DNA of 64,000 nucleotides from Glandiceps talaboti (GCF_964340395.1 NC_135570.1:12644822-12708821); one strand, 5' to 3'; shown: positions 23,831-35,930, numbered from the stretch's first letter. Notes: generated by a model not told the origin, from the sequence alone. Numbers and translations are program-made.

Positions 23831-26085
23831 ACCTTTGCAAAAACACTACTAAGAGATTACTGATGACAACTTTATGATAAAATACATAATTTGACAAAAA
23901 ATTCCATGCTTCCTGGACTACAGAAAGCTCTCCGTGATTATGCTACAAGCATACCATTTTTTTGTCAGGAGAATTGGAGTCGAAAATCTAAGAACTCACT
24001 TTGCACTGGAGGATTTTCATGATGTGTCTGGTCTACAAAGAAATATGGCTTATATCAGATAAAGTACACGATCCCTACCCAGTATTTCATTAGTAAAGTA
24101 GTCAATTTTGACAATAATATATCATGAATTGCAAATAATTTACCAGGTCAATCTGATCTGTCATATACGTTGAGCTTTCTAGAAGCATTATGATAAGCCA
24201 CTCAGCCAGAGTAATTTCAGTGGTATCAAAAATATAATTTTATAGTTATCACAATTTTATAGCTTTCACAAAATGATTGTTACCGCTATCTCATTTGAAG
24301 TTGAAGGAATGTGTTAGCTTTGCTGTAAAGTGGTTTATAGTTCTCAGTGTCCACAAGTTTCAACAACAATACATTTCTACTACTAGTAATACCTTCAACG
24401 TTTAGTTCTGAAATTTCAATGCTGTGTCCTACAGGGTTTTTACATGTAGGTAGTCTCCATGACAATATGCAAATGAAGCAGCTAAGATGTCCATATTGTA
24501 CAAGATGATCAAATGTGTTCTATTTGTAATAAATCTCTTCCAGCAGCACAAGAAAAGTCCGGAAACAAGTATCATCACTCCGTAACACAAAAGAACCGAC
24601 AACGAAGTGGTCAAATTTCCGCTAGTGCAAATATCTATTTTGAAAACATAATCAATTTTTAACAGCTGTCATGAATTAACTATGGCTTTAGGACAATATT
24701 AAATATCAAATAATCTCACAGAGTGTGTGGAACCAACATTTGGCTGTCTTTGTAATTTGCAGACACTGCACTCCCCTGCCTAAAGCCATATTGTTATTTT
24801 TCTATGGTCTAAGGGGACATCATAAACTTTACTGCATCGTGTGCTACTAATATGATCTCACGAATAATTAATTAAAATAACACTTGTATTGCCAGTAGTA
24901 CAATGATCAATATTTGAACATAATATTGAAGAAAAATAGTCAAAAATATATTACCTCACATCAAAATTGGTCACATTTTTGCAAATTAGCAGTTGGCAAA
25001 GTATACGGATATAAACATGATAGGACTTAAAGGCCTGGGATTCAATCCCAGGTTCTTGCCTTAGTACGTCTGTATCAGTGGCACTATAAGGATTACACAG
25101 GATAATTCTTTCGTTCTGGATTAACTTTTTCTAAAGCTCTGTCAAACAACTGGTTCCCTGAAATTTTAATCCTCATCTGAACTGGGCCAAATCTGCAAGA
25201 ATATATCTGCCCGACACCTCCAGTAATTTTACCAGGGCTCCCCATCAATATTATGATATGAATGGAGATCTATGCAAGTTTCCCTCTCTGTTAGCATGAT
25301 TCCTAAGCCTCTAGCAAACCAACTGATATGGAAATGAAATATCTTGTAATACTTTGAGTTCACAGTCTGCATTACCCTCCATGCCCACCAGCTATTATTA
25401 CATGTACATTAAAGGGATTTCTCCCTAAACAGCGAGATCAGGGTTTCATGCTGCAGTAATTTGGAAAGAACAGTACTGGGGGCACAATGTATGTTTATTA
25501 TCTTTACAAAATGTTGACAATCAGAAATAATTTTAAACTCATTATGCTTTAATAACAAAACTGTACAAATAAGGGCTGGTATAAGATTTCCTAAACTTTG
25601 AAGCTGCACACATCATGAAGTATACTGAATCATCTCTGGATAAGCTTGTCTGTTGCTGTATTAAAGACAGCATAAATATAATGACAAATAATTCTGGGTG
25701 CATTATGCTCGCTTTGTTGTATAATACATAGAGCAACACACAGAGATTTACCTGTATGTGATTTAACATACTCTGGCAGTACACCATCAAGTGTTAGTCA
25801 TTGAACGTTAAAAAAATCGCCAAAAATTACTTCTTTTATAAAATATAGTCATTGTAGTTTTAATACCATGTACTACATGTATATATGCAGGATATAGTCA
25901 CGTACATGTATGGTCATATGTGACAGCAGTATTTTAATATTTGTGGGTTTTTTTCATTTTCTTATCCTGTCATTCACACAATAGATTGTTTTCAAGGGTA
26001 TACAACTATTTTCTCACCACTTTCTTTCCTCTTGCAATAAACAACATGAATCTAATAAATTATAAAGACTTTTCATCCATTTTTC
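23831..26085. other. Intronic DNA without genes
   Basis: AT-rich; one copy of the GGGAACTC-type dispersed repeat lies at about 25215-25320. A CCTGGGATTCAATCCCAGG palindrome sits at about 25033. Minus-strand frames at 24429, 25409 and 25542 show no protein features. Confidence 0.55.
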
Positions 26086-26235
26086 TTTAACCAATCAGAA
26101 TGACTCTTCTTATGCAATCAGCCAATCAGAAAGTCTCTTTAGAAGTCAATCAACCAATAGGAATGTACCTTTCAGTATAGTTGGACTCTTTCAACCAATC
26201 AGAACTTACAGAGATTCAAACTAGCCAATCAAAGT
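26086..26235 (+). promoter_or_regulatory. Cluster of five CCAAT boxes
   Basis: CCAAT occurs on the plus strand at 26091, 26122, 26153, 26195 and 26225, each as (A/G)CCAAT(C/A) and most followed by AGAA. The spacing of 31, 31, 42 and 30 bp is close to three helical turns. It may be a decayed 31-bp minisatellite; the repeated element is the NF-Y type CCAAT box. No TATA or coding exon follows closely. Confidence 0.45.
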
Positions 26236-26239
26236 AACC

Positions 26240-27910
26240 TTCATTGATGGTTCTAAAATGGTTACCAACCATGTCACATCTATGAATACTAATTTAGAAT
26301 CATAAAAAAAGGTCCCCTGACTATGGTAAAATGACTCCGCATGTAATTCATCTCCATCAGATTAAGAAATTTAAACAAACCAGCTGAGTACGGGGTCGGG
26401 ATCATATTAGATGGAAGAATATGTGATGAATAATTCAAACAAAACATGACCCAATGGATGTGTATGACACTTCGCTGTTTTTCAGTGTACAGATGCAATG
26501 TAATAGAGACTCAACCGATTTTATTTTTTTTCATGTACCGCAGCTGACTAAATCTACTGCTGTGAAATATTATAGTATTTGCAGTACCAGTTGTGCCAGC
26601 ATACAAGCCCACTTATTGAATTTTGAAGGAGAAGCTATACGGGGAAAAGTAATTTCATTTTATACTTTTCATTTCAAAAGGCACTTTGTTCTGTTATCAT
26701 GCATGCAAAGTGGTATGCATCGACGATGCTCCAAAAAGAATGTGTGTTTTTTGTTTCCGGATACTTTCACAGCTCCCTTTTAATCAAATTTTTAATCACA
26801 TTTTAGCAGAAAATGAACATAATTTAATCATCCTAACTCACTATTCCATTTTATACTTTTTGGTACAACTACCCGCCTGCATTGAATCTTTTCCCAAATT
26901 AAATCCAGAATATGACTGAAGTGCATTAGCTGAGTGAATAAAAAGAACTGGGAAATCCCCCTGGAGGTTTTTTATCACCGATAATATGTTTTGGGGAGGT
27001 AAAATTCACCATTTCATTGTAGTGGTCTACTCAAGCGTAAACCTCTGACATGCTTCAAACAAAGGGATAGCACGGTATGGGAGGACGAGTGCATTTACCA
27101 AATGATGACTTTCTTTACTTTAAATCTAACATCAGCATTGTATTCCAACATGGAGGTCATGAAACGGGTCAAGAGATCCGGTAATCGGGAAAAACAAATG
27201 CATTCCATGAGTAATGGTTACCTTTCATAGATAATGATGTCATCAGATAATAAATTCACTTTTCTTTCAAAATGGCCGTCGATGGCTGCAAATGAACTTT
27301 AATATTGCATTTGGTGATTATTTCAGAATATGCAATGGATATTGCTAATTTTTAGCTAAATTTGCAAACATTAATGTTGATTATTCAATGCAATCATGAA
27401 GTTCTCATAAAATTTAGGTTACACATCAGAAAAGTCTATAAAAGTCGTTTTTTCTGCTTTGGTTTTCAAAACTTGAACATAAGACTCAGAGAAGGTAATG
27501 AAGTAAACTGAAATCATTTCCCTGGCACACTATGCCTTAATTTGGTGAGGAATTCAGACAATGTAGTAAAACTATTGGATAACTTCCGTGAAATTACTAT
27601 GTACCACTCTTTAGCAATACATTGAGTGAATTCAGTTCAGTCTTATCAATAATTAATAACTTTAGACTTGATATCTTCCGTTAGAATCACTGACACATAA
27701 GCAACCAACTCCACAAAATTTGATCAAATATCATATTTCCTGGTCATAATTTATTAATTGTACCTAGTTACAAACTGTCAGGGAAAAAACTGCTCAATTC
27801 TTAATTTGCATATATGTGATCTCATATGTCATCAGTTCTATTTTAGCATTGCTACCACCGAACAAAAGATTTCACTGGTCATGGGGATTACATTTTATAA
27901 CCGCTCATGT
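26240..27910. other. Intronic DNA without genes
   Basis: Frames at 26289-26498 (minus) and 26454-26919 (plus) were read and have no domain-like pattern. No repeats beyond short words were noted. Confidence 0.55.
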
Positions 27911-27914
27911 CAGA

Positions 27915-28250
27915 TACTGTGACATTCTCCATTTTTATTTCGTGATCGTTTTTTTGGGGGCATTTTCACTTATGACGTTATGTCTCCCCAGTGCCGTAAT
28001 ACAGTCCAAAACTCCATTTTTATTTGCAATCAGGTTTTTGGCATTTTCATTGATGTCTCCCCAGTGCTCCGATACAGTCCCTGATATTGTAAAACTCTCC
28101 ATTTTTATTTCTAATCATGTTTTCGGCATTTTCATTTATGTCTCCCCAGTGCTCAAATAAAATCCCTGATATCATGAAATCGTTATTTTTATTTTGTAAT
28201 CGATTTTCACTGATGCATCCCAAGTGTTCCAAACAGTTCCTAATAAACCT
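27915..28250. repeat. Minisatellite, about 86-bp unit, four copies
   Basis: CTCCATTTTTATTTCNNAATC-like starts occur near 27927, 28012, 28097 and 28181, each followed by GGCATTTTCA, ATGTCTCCCCAGTGCT and TACAGTCC. The copies are diverged, the last most of all. They generate open frames on both strands that are not considered genes. Confidence 0.85.
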
Positions 28251-28329
28251 ACAATTTTTCACTTAACCCTCTGGATGTTAGTTACTTTTTAAATACGTTC
28301 AATAAAAGATGCACACACCAGATCCTGGG

Positions 28330-28397
28330 GTGTTTTGTTTTGTTGGTTTGGTTTTTTGGGTTTTTTTTGTTGTTTTTTTTTTTTGGGGGGGGGGTGT
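28330..28397. repeat. G/T-rich low-complexity tract ending in a G run
   Basis: A run of T and G only, ending in about ten consecutive Gs at 28385-28394. It is purine-poor on one strand. A C-rich run follows at 28548-28567. Confidence 0.9.
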
Positions 28398-28819
28398 TTA
28401 AATTTGCTTGCTTTCTTGAAAAATAAATATTTCATTGTACAGAGTAATAATAAAGACATACTTGAATAGTCTCTTAAATATGATAAAACAAGACTCTAAA
28501 AATGAAAAACATATAAAATGCACACGACAGTTTTGAAACTTGACATCCCACCCCTCCCCCCACCCCCATTAAAATAGAAAGAATGAATGGCTTACTTCAG
28601 ATGTCTGAATTAAATTACAAAAAGAAATAATTCAAGCTTTACGAAGGAATTTTGAAAATGTATGTAGTATCTGCTTAGATATTTTAAATCACCATATTAA
28701 AACCACAGCCTCTTTTACAGCACCATCCACGACATCTCGACACTATCTTGATATTTCGCAGTGTTGTGGAAGAAATATCATCTCTAGTTTGTGAGAATGA
28801 TACTTTTCTATTCTGGCCA

Positions 28820-28922
28820 GTACAGAGCATTGTAATCTAGTTCCTATACGGTATTGTTACGATTTACACCTCCACTCACATTAGTTAGAAACCACTTTGA
28901 CATCCAGACTAAGAGCACTGGG
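28820..28922 (+). repeat. Dispersed repeat copy, pair with 51690-51775
   Basis: CTAGTTCCTATACGGTATTG TTACGATTTACACC (28838 on) matches 51710 on at all but two of about 43 bases, and GACATCCAGACTAAGAGC echoes GACATTCAGACTACAAGAGC. The second copy has a deletion between the two blocks. The family is unknown to me. Confidence 0.7.
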
Positions 28923-28944
28923 TTCAACTCTAACTTGTTGAAAT

Positions 28945-28967
28945 AACACAGACAGACAGACAGACAT

Positions 28968-29037
<70 letters not shown>
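28945..29037. repeat. (ACAG)n microsatellite
   Basis: About 22 ACAG units, interrupted once by ACAT at about 28965. It accounts for the CLSV-repeat frames on the minus strand. Confidence 0.97.
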
Positions 29038-29566
29038 CATACCACGTTTTTAAGTTCAATTATATGAGGTACTCTACCTTTTGAATAGATACAGACAGTC
29101 TTCAATACATATATACAAATAGCTAATTATCATTATTTGTGGATTATTGCTCCTGAAAAAGACATCATGACATCTGGTACTTAACTGCAGCTGTTTGGCA
29201 ATAGACTACATCCGTAGCGTGATATGCCAATGACGACATCAACTTAATAATAATGTCATTTCCTTCACTTTTCTGTGTGTTTTTTTCAAACCACAATAGT
29301 TAGACTATAAACGGTTGTTGGAATTTAATGTCTTAAATTTTTAATGTAATCTAGTATTCACAACAGAGTGATTCCGACAGAGTAATGGCCTCCGTGATGA
29401 CACAGAATTGCAAATAAATTATTCACACATGGTTACAGATGGACATAAGTATGAACAGTTAGCTGTCTTGTATGGATGAACAGACAAGACAGGGGGAAAT
29501 TAATCGTCTGTGCCAAAATTACCTGTACATCCATGGCTGTACAATATTCTCCAGTCACACAAGATA

Positions 29567-30018
29567 ATGTCAAAACTAGTCATGTGCAACATTCTAAAAA
29601 ATCATACAAGACATGTCTATGTTAAAACTAGTGATGTACAACATTCTCAAAGTCATACTGTATACAAGACATGTCTATGTCAAAACTAGTCATGTGCAAC
29701 ATTCTCAATGTCATACAAGACATGTCTATGTTAAAACTAGTCATGTACAACATTCTCAATGTCATACAAGACATGTCTATGTTAAAACTAGTCATGTACA
29801 ACATTCTCAAAGTCATACAAGACATGTCTATGTTAAAACTAGTCATGTGCAACATTCTCAATGTCATACAAGATATGTATATATTACCACTAGTCATGTG
29901 CAACATTCTCAATGTCATACAAGATATGTCTGTGTTAAAACTAGTGATGTGCAACATTCTCAAAGTCATACAAGATACGCCTATGTCAAAAGTAGTCATG
30001 TGCAACATTCTCCATGTC
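29567..30018. repeat. 51-bp minisatellite, nine copies
   Basis: (C/G)ATGTRCAACATTCT starts at 29581, 29633, 29691, 29742, 29793, 29844, 29895, 29946 and 29997; spacing is 51 except at the first two steps (52 and 58). Each unit holds ACATGTCTATG, AAAACTAGT and CATACAAG. As 51 is a multiple of 3, both strands stay open for about 140 codons. Because both strands are equally open and the frame is pure repeat, I call it non-coding. Confidence 0.95.
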
Positions 30019-30773
30019 ATATTTTGTGTACATAGAAACATTTTTTGCACTGCTAGACGTATACCAATCTGCTAAAATCTGACAGAGATGGCTTGAAATT
30101 TTTTTTTTACCAAATTTCATGTCTATTATATCTTTCACTGTAGTCTCTACTGTATATGTATCAGAATATTGTATAATATCATTTATTTTTACAAAACAGT
30201 ATTATCTGAAAGTTTGATAATACCAAAAAAAAAAATAGAACTTGTTTTGTTTTTTAAATTATTATGGTTGGTATGAGTCATCTTTACCTAACCACATCCA
30301 GTTCCTGTATAAAATTGTTGGAAATTATGACAGGGTCAAAGGTTACCCCTTAATATAATAATTGGCACAAACAGACATGTCTAATTTATATATGTAAACT
30401 ATGAACAATAGAATTTGACACCAAGATGGATGATTATAATAACTACCTAGGTGAATGATTATTATTATTACAACTACCTAGGTGAGTGATTATTATTATG
30501 AATACTTACAGTATTAAAACACACAAAAGGTATTGCCTTGTTTGTTGCATTTCATTTCATTTCTTTTGATATTCTTATGATAAATACAAAATAATTTCTA
30601 GAAAGTCCTTGATCTCTATCATGGGAAGATGTCCGAAAAATATAAAAATATTGAAGTTTAGCCTTGAGAACTTAAAACAAGCAGAAACTGCCCACATTTT
30701 TCCAGGAACACCTCTGTCTCTGCCTTTGACACTAGTTGGTTGTGTTATTACCTCAGGTACACATTAGCACATT
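30019..30773. other. Intronic DNA without genes
   Basis: A roughly 36-bp duplication (AACTACCTAGGTGARTGATTATTATTAT) lies at 30440-30500. Nothing else was recognised. Confidence 0.6.
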
Positions 30774-30892
30774 AGTGTGTGTATGTGTGTGTGTGTGTGC
30801 GTGTGTGCGTGTGTGTGTGCATGCGTGCATGTGTGTGTGTGTGTGCATGTGTGTGTGCATGCATGCGTGTGTGCACATGCATGCACAGTGTT
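30774..30892. repeat. (TG)n microsatellite with TGCATGCA interruptions
   Basis: Alternating purine/pyrimidine throughout: TGTG with GCGTG and GCATGCATGC steps. Such tracts are capable of Z-DNA in principle. Confidence 0.95.
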
Positions 30893-31381
30893 CTATATTT
30901 TTGCCTTCTACATCCAGGTGAACTAAATACTAGTATAAGACAGAGCCAATACCACTTCAACCCCACTTCACAATGTCCACCAGCTGACTAAATTTTCCAA
31001 ATTTTGGTAAATAATTCCCCAGACATGTCGTGTTGTACGTATTTCATAACATTATTACCCAATGACAGACACCCTTGCAAAAGAACAATCACAAGACCTG
31101 CCAGTAACACATTAATTCATTGGCTACCACGTAGCATTCTTTGTGGCCCAAATATTGTCTCCACGTTCACAATGTTTCTTGACCATGCATCCATATTCTT
31201 CTCTTAGGAGGATTGAAGTAACTGTGTTTGTTGTCACAATGATCATGTAGGAATTGAGTAATAGTCGAGTTGTTTATTGACTTACCTTATGTTGTAGTGG
31301 CCAAAATGTATCAACTCATTGATTGTTGTTATTCCATGCTTACATGAAAATTATCTATTGCATGAGTTTTTACATACCTGA

Positions 31382-31450
31382 AACATACATACATACATAC
31401 ATACATACATACATACATACATACATACATACACACACATACTCTCACAC

Positions 31451-31523
<73 letters not shown>

Positions 31524-31560
31524 TACATACATACATACATACATTCACTCACACATTCTA
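31382..31560. repeat. Composite microsatellite (ATAC)n-(ACACAT)n-(AC)n-(ATAC)n
   Basis: Units change in the order ATAC, ACACAT, AC, ATAC, mirroring the structure at 2385-2575 and 7660-8023. It lies about 400 bp downstream, in transcript direction, of exon 32020-31958. Confidence 0.97.
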
Positions 31561-31957
31561 TAAATACACATACATTTACATATACAAACATAGTAAATAT
31601 ATGGACAAACAATGACATTGACATACAACTACTTTCACTGACAAAACTTCAGAATTAAAAGACAAACATTTGTTTTGGGCTACCATACCAGTAAGTAATT
31701 CCTCTAGGTTCAGGTTAGAGCGCCCTCTTGTGTTACAACAGTTGGTGGTGGCACTGTTAATGTTCTTGATTGTCAAATAGCACAAAGTAGATGGTATGAA
31801 CCCAAATATTTTGTACTTACATTTGGAGTGCAAATTATGTCAAATTTTGTAAAATAACACATTCTTTTCCATAATTAATATCAAATCGTGGACAACAAAT
31901 AACATACACTTTCCAGTCAATATTTCTTCAAATTATTATAATAATTAAACAACTTAC

Positions 31958-32020
31958 TTTTCGTGTCGGCTTCAATATCTGATTCTGATGTATACGAAGA
32001 CACCGTGGACTGCGATGATC
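31958..32020 (-). CDS. DLG5: DLG5 small exon, Ser-rich linker before the coiled coil
   Basis: The exon is 63 nt: 2 nt, 20 codons, 1 nt. The acceptor is TTCATTTCAG and the donor A|GTAAGT. The peptide is SSQSTVSSYTSESDIEADTK, then a Ser made across the next junction (A|GT) leading into SRLLMSPGQH. The Ser/acid-rich character and position just before the coiled coil match the S-rich segment after the CARD-like region of vertebrate DLG5. Strong splice sites, phase fit and biased codon content support it, although the exon is short. The preceding exon must end with one base of a codon (N|GA). Confidence 0.82.
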
Positions 32021-32927
32021 CTGAAATGAACAAACACAAAAAAGGCATGACGTTAAACATGGCTTACATTTCATAATTTTTTTACACTCTTTTTTGAATA
32101 ATACTGCATATAGAACAATACTGCATATATAAATTATACATCTTAAAATTTGATATTATTATTATTATTATTGACTGTTTGTAATCCTGTTAAGTTGTTG
32201 ACCCATAGGCTCTTCTCACACAATATCAAGAAGGAAAAAATACAATATTTACATTAAAAAATACACTCACACACACAGTAAAATCAGAAAACGGGTTGAA
32301 CACCAACAATTAGGAGTTACAAAATAAAACACTAAAAACTGAAAAAGAGAAGTTGACAAAATATTTACATCTGATATGATCGAAAAAAAGATGATAGGTT
32401 CTCATAAATTAAAATCTGTCTACTTATATTTTAACATAACTGTTTCAGAACCCAATCCATTGTAGTATACCTACGACAAGACCTTTTATCACAGCAATCA
32501 TCATACTATGTTATCGACATAAAATCCTTTTAGAGAGTAGGCTGATAAGAAAGACAGACTCTTATAAATGTCAAACACAAGATTATCAGACACCACCTAC
32601 ACAGTATTTGTATCACTGCAAACATCCTTTATCATGAACATAGCTATGACATGTATTCAGTGTCATTACATGTATTTCTCTCCTTTCCTTTTTTTCAAAG
32701 GGACACTAGCTGTAACTGGGGTAGTATTTTTTTGATCACACAACCAACAATAAATTCACTGAAAATTATTGAAATGGCAACAATCAGACATTATGCATGT
32801 CAATTAGATGTCTATTTTATCTATAGTAGTATAACGAAGTTGAAATCATGATGTGGTGTGCTGATTTTTGGGTACAGACCCTAAAATCCTTAAATATGAT
32901 TGGATATATTGCACCATACTATGTGAA

Positions 32928-33228
32928 CTGCTATGCAAATATGTTTACCGATAAGTGATCCAATACTGTTCAGAATGTACGATATCATACTGCTATGCAA
33001 ATATGTTTACCGACAAGTGATCCAATACTGTTCAGGATGTACGATATCACACTGCTATGCAAATATGTTTACCAACAAGTGATCCAATACTGTTCAGGGT
33101 GTACATATCATACTGCTATGCAAATATGTTTACCAACAAGTGATCCAATACTGTTCAGGGTGTACATATCATACTGCTATGCAAATATGTTTACCGATAA
33201 GTGATTCAATACTGTTCAGGATGTATGA
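32928..33228 (+). repeat. 61-62-bp minisatellite, five copies, carrying octamer and forkhead-like motifs
   Basis: Units start at 32928, 32990, 33052, 33113 and 33174 with CTGCTATGCAAATATGTTTACC, read as two parts: the POU octamer ATGCAAAT and, one base later, TGTTTAC, a forkhead core. The rest of each unit is GATAAGTGATCC..., ATACTGTTCAGG and GTACGATATCA. Both motifs are kept in all five units while other positions vary. Confidence 0.92.
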
Positions 33229-33970
33229 TAGTATGAGTAAGACATTATATCTAACAAAACAGTTCCAAAAATATGTTCCAATTGTAGCTACAGCAGCTTT
33301 AAGGTTCAGAGATCATCTGTGATATACACGTACAAGCTTGTTGTTTGTTGATAAATACGCCGCCATCCAAAGTACAAAGTTCCACAATAAATGTTGTTTA
33401 TAAAAATGATGTCAGAGTTCATTCAGGGCAAAAATATTCCATACATCGGGTAAAGTCCTCAGAAACAAAGCATTAACAGAAAATCCTTCGTCACGAGGTA
33501 AGGTCTTTGCAGTGTGGGATACCGAGACACAAATTTGTGAATCAAAATTCGGATGGCTGCTACACTTTCAACTCTAATTCAAATATGTGAAAGTTAACAA
33601 GAGTGGGTCAAAAGCATAGCTTCATTATGTTTCCTTTATTTTGATAATCTGATTATTATGTTTTCAGTTGCCATGGTTACAAATACTGAGGATTTTCACT
33701 CTATTGGGTTACTTGATATGCCTGTAAGTGTAATCATTATGTCATAGTGGTGCATTGATACTGTTGTCAGTATTTGCCATAAGGATTACACTAAGTATGG
33801 GTATTAAATTAGACCTTAATAGCAATTACTCATTGTCATCACCTTTAATAAATTATCTTCTTCATCAGATACACTCTTGTCACGTTTCTATTAACCTAAA
33901 CTAGTCAGTACTGTCAACTTCTAACTGTATATAAAATCTATTTCTGATATCTGTGTCCTTAATGAACACT
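33229..33970. other. Non-coding DNA without recognised features
   Basis: No exon, RNA gene or transposon end was seen. The composition is ordinary for the window. Confidence 0.55.
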
Positions 33971-33974
33971 GTTA

Positions 33975-34068
33975 TCATCACCACCACCAACACCACTGCC
34001 GCCACCACCATCTTCACCACCACCACCACCACCACCACCACCACCACCACCACCACCCCCACCATCAT
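33975..34068. repeat. (CCA)n trinucleotide repeat
   Basis: CCA units run with interruptions from 33975 and are pure from about 34013 to 34056, followed by CATCATCATTG. The resulting poly-Thr frame is not considered coding. Confidence 0.95.
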
Positions 34069-34257
34069 CATTGTTAACTATAGAATTCAATTGTTCGATG
34101 AATTCACTTTAGACAATTCTGATGCCCTAGCTACAGGGTTGCCTTTAAATAGTTAATGATGACCTGACCTGACCTGACCTCTTCAGACATGAAAAAAATG
34201 ACATGGCAAAAGCCTTCAATAGTTAGCATACAGTACATTTATCCATGCAAAATAGAA

Positions 34258-34345
34258 ATGAATGGATAAATAAATAAATAAAGAAAGAAATAAAGAAATA
34301 AATAAAGAAATAAAGAAATAAAGAAATAATAAAGAAATAAAGAGG
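34258..34345. repeat. A-rich (AAAT)n/(AAAG)n purine tract
   Basis: AAATAAAG-type units run about 88 bp and are almost free of C. A simple repeat. Confidence 0.93.
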
Positions 34346-34448
34346 CATCCTTTTAATTTCTGTTTCAGTTCAACTGTTTACTCAAATATTTTAACACAAA
34401 TCTGCAACCTAACAAACAACTGCCATAGTACCACCAATTATTAGTACA

Positions 34449-34466
34449 CAGCGCCCTCTGGTGTTA
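34449..34466 (-). promoter_or_regulatory. CTCF-like site
   Basis: The minus strand reads AACACCAGAGGGCGCTG. This fits the CTCF core CCASYAGRKGGCRC at 13 of 14 positions by eye. Weaker relatives lie at 31717-31734 (AACACAAGAGGGCGCTC) and 34933-34952. CTCF is present across bilaterians, but GCGCCCTCT words are also common inside invertebrate repeats, so function is uncertain. Confidence 0.4.
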
Positions 34467-34932
34467 AGAATTGAAATATGAAAACAATGAACAAAGATCA
34501 TATCGTCACACAAATGGCAAATGTGGAAAATCATTAACATCACATCAATAGTGCTTATTATCCAGAACATTCAAAAAGTTTTATTACGTAAATACCACTG
34601 TATGACCATAACATTGGAAACAATAAAGTTAATTAGTGTTGTTAATTAACAAAGGGAAAAAATCAATCAACTATGAGAAAGATGATTATAACTTTTGTTT
34701 TATTTTTTATTAAAATTATGTACTGTCATTAAGACTCAATTAATGTTCCATTATAGTCATTATGTAATAAAAGCACAGAACAATGAACAATTAGTGAAGC
34801 CATTAACATAAATCCTGCTTAAACTTGTAGTGGTTACCTGTTGAACAAATAATCTTGCAAGTGTTTGAATACTCACATCTTTCAGTTCCCATTATGGATA
34901 TGTAACCAAACCTGTGCTGCCTTTCATATTAC

Positions 34933-34980
34933 ATAGCGCCCTCTATGGTGAGTAAGTGAATCCGCCATAGAGGGTGTTAT
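34933..34980. repeat. Small hairpin with GCGCCCTCTATGG arms
   Basis: CCCTCTATGG at about 34939-34948 is inverted as CCATAGAGGG at about 34965-34974, with a spacer of about 16 bp. The outer bases differ. Confidence 0.7.
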
Positions 34981-35930
34981 CACGAAATCACTACCAATCT
35001 GTTTTTTTGAAGTGTTCTCAAATGTTTACATGTTGATATGTAATGATAACATGAAAGTATACCAAAAAAGAACTTACTATCAAAATGACAAAACCTATTG
35101 GTGATCCACCCCATGTATAAACGTTTTATACCAATGTGAACTTCTCAGAATTTACCATGAAGCAGATTCAATCAATAATTTGAGGTTAAGGAAAAAGGGG
35201 CACACAAAGCAAGTTATTTCTTAGGCAGACCAATCATACTATTACTGTACTATAAATATACAAGTTTTGTATAAAATGGTGCAGCTATTACCAGTTATTT
35301 CATTTTTCACAATCAATAATATTACTACTACTACTACAGGAACACAGATGAAATTATTCTAAATACATTTTAAAAAACACATCAGTTGAAATCTAAATAT
35401 TTGCACTAAATCCAAGCTTTGTTATTTCCTCTCACTGACTTGTTGAACTACACACAAACTTCATTTTATATCAGTTTCCTTTCCTGTCACAATGATGTCA
35501 CCTAGTGGTCTGCGTAGTGACAGTAGTCAAGTAGAGAAACTTGAACTCTGACCTCTGACCTGACCTCTGACTAATATCTCACCGCCCACACAAACTGTCA
35601 CCATAGCAGAACAGTGACTCCATTATGACTCTGTTTACTAACTTAATGCTTAAAAACAAATAGTATTCACTGTTTGTTTGCCAGAAACATTTGAAAACCA
35701 AAGCTAACAAGTACTTTTTATCTCAGCTATTTTCATTTTGATACATATCATAATAAACTTGATTCTGAAGTTCTTAAGCTTTTAGGCAGTAAGATATGTT
35801 GGGTTGTTCAGCCCTGTCAGGCTTCTAAATCACTAGTTAGTTAATAGTGAAGCATTATTTGGAATTGTTTGATTTGTTAAAAGGGTACAAGCTAAGTTTT
35901 TACATTTTTAGGCGTAATTTTTATCGTGTA

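Larger units (their letters stand above)
7460..31957 (-). other. 24.5-kb intron between the Ser-rich exon and the coiled-coil exon
   Basis: The donor is GTAAG at 31957-31953 and the acceptor TTTAG at 7464-7460. The flanking phases (1 nt plus 2 nt) make an intact Ser codon. Repeats and candidate regulatory patches inside are listed separately. I see no exon with convincing DLG5 or other protein signature in it. Confidence 0.85.

Noticed and set aside
25028-25055. CCTGGGATTCAATCCCAGG, resembling the T-arm/box B of a tRNA on the minus strand.
   Set aside because: No box A, D-arm or acceptor stem at the expected distance on either strand; it is a short palindrome.
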